Positions 59,315 through 64,000 of a stretch of DNA of 64,000 bases are shown here, piece by piece. A program made the position numbers and the translations under genes. This DNA comes from Anaerolineae bacterium (GTDB taxonomy: Bacteria > Chloroflexota > Anaerolineae > Aggregatilineales > J027). The DNA is taken from the NCBI GenBank assembly GCA_021463865.1, contig JAJTXY010000006.1, forward strand, positions 124,001-188,000, read 5' to 3'. The notes below the pieces were generated by a model. The model worked only from the letters and a program-made list of their open reading frames with translations, was not told the DNA's origin and did not search any database. Positions within the stretch are counted from its first letter, which is position 1; the number at the start of each line of letters is the position of its first letter.

Positions 59315-60053
59315 AAATACCTATTTCTGGCTCATCATTACCCTCGCATTTGTGATGACCGTTTTAAGTGGGACGATTTCGAGTCGCCGCCGCCGATTAC
59401 CCACGCTGCGCCCTATTCCCGGCTATGAAGCGATGCCCCGGGCGGTGGACGAATCTATTGAAAGTGATCGCCGCCTCCATCTCTCGCCGGGTTCAGCCGC
59501 AGTGGGTCAAACGAGTACCATTACGGCCATTGCCGCGACCAGCATTATCTATGCCCTGACCGAACGCCAATCTTTTCTCAACCGCAGCCCATTGGTAACG
59601 CTGACTGATCCTGTCACAATGGCAATGACCAACGATCTTCTGCGTAAGGCATATATGGCACGCGAAAATCTGACCGCCTATCGCAGTCGTGTCGTATCGT
59701 GGTTTCCGCAAGGGCAAAATTCGGTGGCGTTTGGGGCTGGGGCGGCGATTCGGGCAAAAAGCATGGATACGTCCAGTCATATCATGGTGGGCGAATTTGG
59801 CCCCGAATTAGCATTTATAGGCGAGGTGAGTATGCGCTTTCGGCAAAATTTTGTTGCGGCAAGTACCAATCTCGAAGGCCAAGCCATCGCCTATGTTCAA
59901 TCGGATGCCCCCCTTATTGGTGAGGAAATCTTTGTCGGTAGCGCCTATCTTGAGCCACAAAGCACCACATTTGCCGGAGGCGTCGTTGCGTTGGATGCGC
60001 TCCGTTGGGCTATTATAATTGCCATCATTATCGCGGCTATCGTGAACGCCTAA
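59304..60053 (+). CDS. Membrane protein of unknown function (DUF6754-like)
   Basis: A 249-residue protein with an N-terminal hydrophobic segment (about 8-24), a central soluble domain and a C-terminal hydrophobic helix (about 228-248). The soluble part has 'SAAVGQTSTITAIAATSIIYALTERQSF', 'MTNDLLRKAYMARENL', 'SSHIMVGEFGPELAFIGEV' and 'GEEIFVGSAYLEPQSTTFAGGVVALDALRW'. This resembles the DUF6754 family found beside other membrane genes in Chloroflexota; I am not certain of the assignment. Overlap with the upstream small gene and tight spacing to the next membrane gene (16 nt) indicate an operon. Confidence 0.7.
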   Translation: MANENTYFWLIITLAFVMTVLSGTISSRRRRLPTLRPIPGYEAMPRAVDESIESDRRLHLSPGSAAVGQTSTITAIAATSIIYALTERQSFLNRSPLVTLTDPVTMAMTNDLLRKAYMARENLTAYRSRVVSWFPQGQNSVAFGAGAAIRAKSMDTSSHIMVGEFGPELAFIGEVSMRFRQNFVAASTNLEGQAIAYVQSDAPLIGEEIFVGSAYLEPQSTTFAGGVVALDALRWAIIIAIIIAAIVNA

Positions 60054-60069
60054 TAAAGGAAAAACCGCT

Positions 60070-60750
60070 GTGCAGGCTGATCGCAAAACACGAAGACGAC
60101 GGCGTTTGAAATTAGGAAATGCGGTGAATGCCACGCTGGTCTTGGCGCTGGGATTTACCACGATGGTTGGATTGATCTCGCCTGCCGATTCGACGGTGGG
60201 TGTGACTGCCGACATCTTTTTGCAATTGGCAGGGGTGTTGGCGGCGGTTGCGGTGCTGGTGGGGGTGTCGAATCTGCTGTTTGTACATCTAGGCCGTCTG
60301 CCCCGTGTGCGAAAAGGTGGTTTTTACAGCCTTGTGGTGATTCTTTCGGCGGCGGCGGTCACGGCGGTGCATGTGCTTGACCGTACCGACGCATGGGGTG
60401 GTGATTTGGAGGGTGAAAAAGTTGGCCCGCGCTTGTTTGGCGTAATACAGGTCACACTAGAATCGGCCCTTGCCGGGTTAGTGTTCTTTTTCCTTGTTTA
60501 TGCCGCTTATCGGTTGATGCGCCATCGTGTGACATGGGCCAATTTGGTGTTTCTCGCCGCTGTACTGATTGTGCTGGTTGGCTGGCTACCCCTCAAGGAT
60601 TGGGAAGGCGCAGGCGATGTGCGGGATTGGTTGATGGAAATTCCGGTTACAGCGGGGTCACGTGGCCTGCTGATCGGGATCGGGCTAGGAACCGTGACCG
60701 TTGGTGTGCGTGTTTTACTAGGTCGGGAGCGAGCGTACCGTGAGCCATAA
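60070..60750 (+). CDS. Multi-pass membrane protein of unknown function
   Basis: A 226-residue integral membrane protein with about six hydrophobic helices, starting after a very basic N-terminus (QADRKTRRRRRLKLG). The sequence 'LFVHLGRLPRVRKGGFYSLVVILSAAA' has charged residues between helices that may face the cytosol. No transporter signature is recognised. The start is a GTG with AAAGGAAAA about 10 nt upstream. It lies between the DUF6754-like gene and the long PxW protein and is likely part of the same assembly. Confidence 0.72.
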   Translation: MQADRKTRRRRRLKLGNAVNATLVLALGFTTMVGLISPADSTVGVTADIFLQLAGVLAAVAVLVGVSNLLFVHLGRLPRVRKGGFYSLVVILSAAAVTAVHVLDRTDAWGGDLEGEKVGPRLFGVIQVTLESALAGLVFFFLVYAAYRLMRHRVTWANLVFLAAVLIVLVGWLPLKDWEGAGDVRDWLMEIPVTAGSRGLLIGIGLGTVTVGVRVLLGRERAYREP

Positions 60751-60786
60751 ACCTTATGTGCCACCGGGACGACGGGAGTTATTGTC

Positions 60787-63700
60787 ATGAACGACGACCA
60801 AAACTTTAATTTTGATGACATGCTAGAGCCAAACTTTGATACGGGTTGGCTCGATAGCAACAAGCTGCCTCCGCAGGATGAGGACAAAACCACCCTGCCG
60901 GATTGGTTAAGTTCTGCTCCATTATTGGAAGATGAACCGCAATCATCTACCAAAACGCCCTCGGGGACTTCCGTACCTGATTGGCTAAGTCAGACAGAAT
61001 CGGATGATTTTGGCAGCACCTTTGTAGAAGAACCTGCCCAACGTGGCCCCCTTTCGACTGATGCTCTGCCAGATTGGTTATCCAGTAGCGAGGCGTCGGA
61101 AGAACCCAGTTTCGATTTTGAAGAACCACCCCTGTTGATTGATGAAGAGCCTGAAATTGAAGAGAAGCCCGCATCCTCATTGGGGTTAAAGCGGCTGAGT
61201 CAGACCACCCCGGCGGTGCAACCACCTGAACAACCTGCTGCTCCACGTCCCGCATCTAGGCCACCGGAGCCGCCGCCACCTCCCCAACCCCAGATTCGCA
61301 AATTGGGGCAAAAACGCGAATCTCAATCTATTTCACCGGATGAGATGACGTTTGAGGAGTGGGAACGCCAACAGCATCAAAAGGAATATGAGCAGGTACA
61401 TGCCGAAGATATTGCCATGACCGAGGCTGTGCCGGATTGGTTTGTGGATAATGTCGAAATCGGGACTGCCGACAAAGATATTGCTTCTTTGGTGCTGGAT
61501 TTGGAAGAAGAGGAAGCACCCTATATTCCTGAAGTACCCCCACCCACCACTACCGGGTCGTTGACCAACTACGTACCCGATTGGTTTATGGGGTTGGAGG
61601 AACAAAATCTTGAGAACGCACCGGAATGGGCACGGACGGTTGGGACAGATGACCTGAGTTTCGAAACGCTGGTGGACGCCTCGGCTTTTGCGCCGCCCGA
61701 ACCCGAACCTCAGCCCGAACTACCCACCGCCCCGACCTTTGATGATGATGTGCCCGATTGGTTCAAAGGGGTTGCTACTCCCTCTGCTGAGGCAGGCGGG
61801 GCAGATGATTGGATGTCGGCACTCGATTCGGCGTTGGCAGCCTCGGCAGAAGCACAAATGCCAACCACGAGCCAAGATGAAACCGATCTTGCCGCTAATA
61901 TGACATTCGAGCAACCAGATTGGTTTGAACCGTCTGCCGAAACATCCCCGGATGTTATGCAGACTTTTATGGAAACTCCCGCACCAACAGATTTCGAGCC
62001 GAGTTTTGGTCAACCCGATTGGTTTCCAATTGAGCAATCGTCAGAAGCAATGCAGACGTTTGTTGAAACACCCGATCAGGAAGAGGGTTTTGAACCGAGT
62101 TTCGATGAACCCGATTGGATGGCGGATGTAGCCCCACTTGGAACGCCGGAAACCGAGCACGCCGTGCCTGTCGAAGATTTGTTTGCTGCCGAGCCTGCCC
62201 CCGAAGAAGACTTTTTTGCCACGATGATGGGGGCTGAGTCCGATTTGTTTGGGGAAGGTGGTGCTGCGACTAATCTGTTTGCACAACCTGCGGTTGAGGA
62301 TGATAGCCCTGATTGGCTACGTGAATATGAGGCCCCCGACGAACTCCCCGTCCTACAAGTGCCAGAAGAGCCGACAGTCCTGCTGCCGCGTGAGCAAGAA
62401 ACTGCCCCGGAATGGTTAGGGGATATTTCAGGGGTAGATTTTGCGGGCGCGGATGATTTATTTGGGGACGTTCCCGGCAGCAAGCCCCCAACTTTTAGCG
62501 ACCAAGACCTAAAAGCGGTTTCCAGCGGCACGAGCATTGATGACCTGTTGGGTCTGTCCAAAGAATCCAATCTACCAGTAGTTGCAGGGCCAAAGGGTCT
62601 TGTTCCAGTGCGCGGCAAGACGCCTACTGAAGAAGTCATGACCAGTGATCTTTTTGAGGGCATTGATGATGAACTGCTCAAGGCACTGGATGATGCCTCT
62701 CCCAAAGCACCCCCCAAGTCTACGACGTCTGAATCTGAAGCCGTCAAAGAAGCGGTTGTCGCGGATCGCCCCGAGTGGATTGCGGATTTGCGGCCTGATG
62801 TCCCGGTCACGCTAAGTGCGGGTGGAATTAGTATCGCATTTGAGCAGCAACGTATCAGTGATTTGCCAGACGACCTGCGACGGCTACGTGAGAAATCCGT
62901 TGATGTATTGAAGACCGAAGCAGGGACTTCAGCGCAAATCTCCGACAGTGGCCCATTAGCAGGGGTAACAGGTGGGCTGGGGATTGCTCCCCAAGCAACC
63001 GCTCTCGGTGAGCTAAATATGGTGACCCAATTGAGTGTCACGGATTATCAAGCCGAACGGGTTGCGCTGTTGGAAGGCATTTTGGAACTGACCGAACAGC
63101 GGCGGCGAGCACTGGGCTTGGATGAAGACGAAGAACTGGAAGTCGCAGCGGCAGCACCATCGAAGAAACGCAAACGCACTCGCCCACATTTTGACCGTTT
63201 CTTGATTTCGATTATTTTGCTGGCGGCGCTGATTGGCCCATTTTTGAGTGATGCCCTCCATGTGGCTGAAGAAGCTGACAGCAGCGGATTTACGGTGCGC
63301 CAGTCTGCGGTGCCGAAGGCAGTGAATAGTATTCAACCGGGTCAATATGTCTTGATGGCGTTTGAATATGGCCCAACCGCAACGGGTGAATTAAATCCAC
63401 TAGCTGAGGCTGTGCTGCGCGATATTCTAAGCCATCGCGGGATACCGATTATTCTCAGCACCAATCCACTTGGAGCGATTAATGCACGCGGTGTAGTGGA
63501 AGCCCTCGCCGATGATCCGGCCCTGCTGGATGCTGTCGAGCGCGATGAGCCATTGGAAACCCGCGAAGACTATTTTGTTTTGCGTTACGTCTCGGGCGGA
63601 GCGATTGGGATTCGCGGGCTGACACGTAATGAGCAGGTCGGGGCGACGATTTTTGCCACTGACGCCGAGGGCGAAAAGACGGGTCTGGAATTTGATACGC

Positions 63701-64000
63701 TCGACGCCACTGACTTCGCGTTGGTGGTTGTGATTGGCGAACGGGCGGATGATATTCGTAACTGGGCCGAACAATTTGATGTGCCGGGACTGCCCAAATA
63801 TGCCTTGATGACCGCCGGGGCCGAACCACTGGCAACGGCCTATGTTAATGGTACGGGCTATCAGGGGTATCTAGCGGGGTATCGGGACACTTATCGGTAC
63901 AATCAACTTCGCAATACCCGAACTCGTGAGGCGTTTGAAACCCCGGAGGATATAGATATTCCCGACCCCGAAATTTCACAATGGCATAGCATGGCGCTGG
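60787..64000 (+). CDS. Long acidic membrane protein with 13 P-[DE]-W motifs, incomplete at window end
   Basis: The ORF track misses this frame because it has no stop before the window ends; I read it through 1071 codons from ATG 60787 without interruption. CGGGAG lies nine nt upstream. Residues 1-790 are acidic, Pro/Glu-rich and probably disordered, with short motifs LPDWLSS, VPDWLSQ, VPDWFVD, VPDWFMG, APEWART, VPDWFKG, QPDWFEP, EPDWMAD, SPDWLRE, APEWLGD and RPEWIAD between residues 38 and 662. A transmembrane helix lies at about 805-826. The remaining C-terminal part ('QYVLMAFEYGPTATGELNPLAEAVL', 'GTGYQGYLAGYRDTYRYNQ') is a folded extracytoplasmic domain of unknown function. It is the last known gene of the cluster, and its 3' end is outside the window. 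Confidence 0.85.
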   Translation, partial: MNDDQNFNFDDMLEPNFDTGWLDSNKLPPQDEDKTTLPDWLSSAPLLEDEPQSSTKTPSGTSVPDWLSQTESDDFGSTFVEEPAQRGPLSTDALPDWLSSSEASEEPSFDFEEPPLLIDEEPEIEEKPASSLGLKRLSQTTPAVQPPEQPAAPRPASRPPEPPPPPQPQIRKLGQKRESQSISPDEMTFEEWERQQHQKEYEQVHAEDIAMTEAVPDWFVDNVEIGTADKDIASLVLDLEEEEAPYIPEVPPPTTTGSLTNYVPDWFMGLEEQNLENAPEWARTVGTDDLSFETLVDASAFAPPEPEPQPELPTAPTFDDDVPDWFKGVATPSAEAGGADDWMSALDSALAASAEAQMPTTSQDETDLAANMTFEQPDWFEPSAETSPDVMQTFMETPAPTDFEPSFGQPDWFPIEQSSEAMQTFVETPDQEEGFEPSFDEPDWMADVAPLGTPETEHAVPVEDLFAAEPAPEEDFFATMMGAESDLFGEGGAATNLFAQPAVEDDSPDWLREYEAPDELPVLQVPEEPTVLLPREQETAPEWLGDISGVDFAGADDLFGDVPGSKPPTFSDQDLKAVSSGTSIDDLLGLSKESNLPVVAGPKGLVPVRGKTPTEEVMTSDLFEGIDDELLKALDDASPKAPPKSTTSESEAVKEAVVADRPEWIADLRPDVPVTLSAGGISIAFEQQRISDLPDDLRRLREKSVDVLKTEAGTSAQISDSGPLAGVTGGLGIAPQATALGELNMVTQLSVTDYQAERVALLEGILELTEQRRRALGLDEDEELEVAAAAPSKKRKRTRPHFDRFLISIILLAALIGPFLSDALHVAEEADSSGFTVRQSAVPKAVNSIQPGQYVLMAFEYGPTATGELNPLAEAVLRDILSHRGIPIILSTNPLGAINARGVVEALADDPALLDAVERDEPLETREDYFVLRYVSGGAIGIRGLTRNEQVGATIFATDAEGEKTGLEFDTLDATDFALVVVIGERADDIRNWAEQFDVPGLPKYALMTAGAEPLATAYVNGTGYQGYLAGYRDTYRYNQLRNTRTREAFETPEDIDIPDPEISQWHSMAL
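61957..62121 (+). repeat. Tandem 93-nt coding repeat within the PxW protein
   Basis: The units start with ATGCAGAC at 61957 and 62050, exactly 93 nt (31 codons) apart. Both encode MQTF[MV]ETP followed by FEPSF and PDW, so the PxW region is growing by tandem duplication. The second unit is cut at the last P-D-W. Confidence 0.75.

Noticed and set aside
62076-63041. Minus-strand ORF of 321 residues
   Set aside because: It is antisense to the PxW protein and its Ser-rich composition is what the complement of an acidic, Pro/Glu-rich gene gives. It has no recognisable domain.

Overview
The window looks like a chromosomal segment of a Chloroflexota bacterium, probably Anaerolineae-like. This is inferred from gene content, not from a marker tree. 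The pointers are a 583-residue R3H/SpoIIIAA-like AAA ATPase, a DHH-CBS-poly(A) polymerase fusion, very large multi-GAF histidine kinases, CSLREA/choice-of-anchor-Q-like secreted proteins, many Pro/Thr-rich lipoprotein-like linkers, and long acidic proteins carrying P-D-W motifs. Base composition is moderate and fairly even except for one visibly AT-rich orphan gene (53800-54417). I saw no insertion sequence, prophage module, CRISPR array or convincing tRNA gene.

Layout. 1-2.1 kb (+): the 3' end of gatA, a sugar-nucleotide nucleotidyltransferase and a P460-type cytochrome lipoprotein. 2.1-9.2 kb (-): a compact eight-gene signalling operon with a Ser/Thr kinase bearing a beta-propeller, a PP2C phosphatase, a DnaJ-vWA protein, an FHA protein, a small protein, an OmpR-type regulator, a Ras-like GTPase and a small heat-shock protein. 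9.4-18.1 kb (-): housekeeping genes (tmk, R3H-AAA ATPase, cupin, GNAT, DHH-CBS-CCA fusion, plsY). 18.2-21.2 kb (+): GH57 glucanotransferase/amylase and an SDR. 21.3-27.7 kb: rsgA, a putative secreted zinc peptidase, a beta-helix protein and a two-domain AAA ATPase. 27.8-30.4 kb (+): a hexapeptide-repeat transferase and an acyl-ACP-reductase-like enzyme. 30.6-40.9 kb (+): response regulator, a 2976-residue histidine kinase with 13 GAF-like domains, and another response regulator. 41-46.3 kb: a pseudo-alpha/beta-hydrolase, the SRP RNA, a DUF348/G5 protein, rsmA, a lipoprotein, RNase P RNA and a pseudouridine synthase. 46.3-53.7 kb: a peptide-type substrate-binding protein, secG, a CAP protein, recR, trmD, hutI and rdgB. 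53.8-58.4 kb: the AT-rich orphan, then an envelope operon (DUF3048, GH114, orphan ABC ATPase, PlsC-like). 58.4-64 kb: a STAS protein and a four-gene cluster of small or membrane proteins ending in a very long acidic PxW-repeat membrane protein that runs off the window and is absent from the ORF track.

How the genes work together. Two signal-transduction blocks stand out. The 2-9 kb operon joins phosphorylation, dephosphorylation, phosphothreonine recognition, a vWA/J-domain scaffold and a small GTPase; it recalls the TerY-P triad (vWA, PP2C, kinase) described for tellurium-resistance-like systems. The 30.6-40.9 kb block is a three-gene phosphorelay around an exceptionally long GAF-array kinase. 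The best candidate for an undescribed system is the 59.0-64 kb cluster with at least 13 P-[DE]-W motifs in one disordered acidic tail. A second candidate is a structured 5'-leader element that seems to occur twice, upstream of rsgA and upstream of the GAF-kinase operon.

Start sites were revised from the ORF track where Shine-Dalgarno position, gene overlap or family N-terminus argued for it. The most notable is rsmA, which appears to start at an ATT codon.
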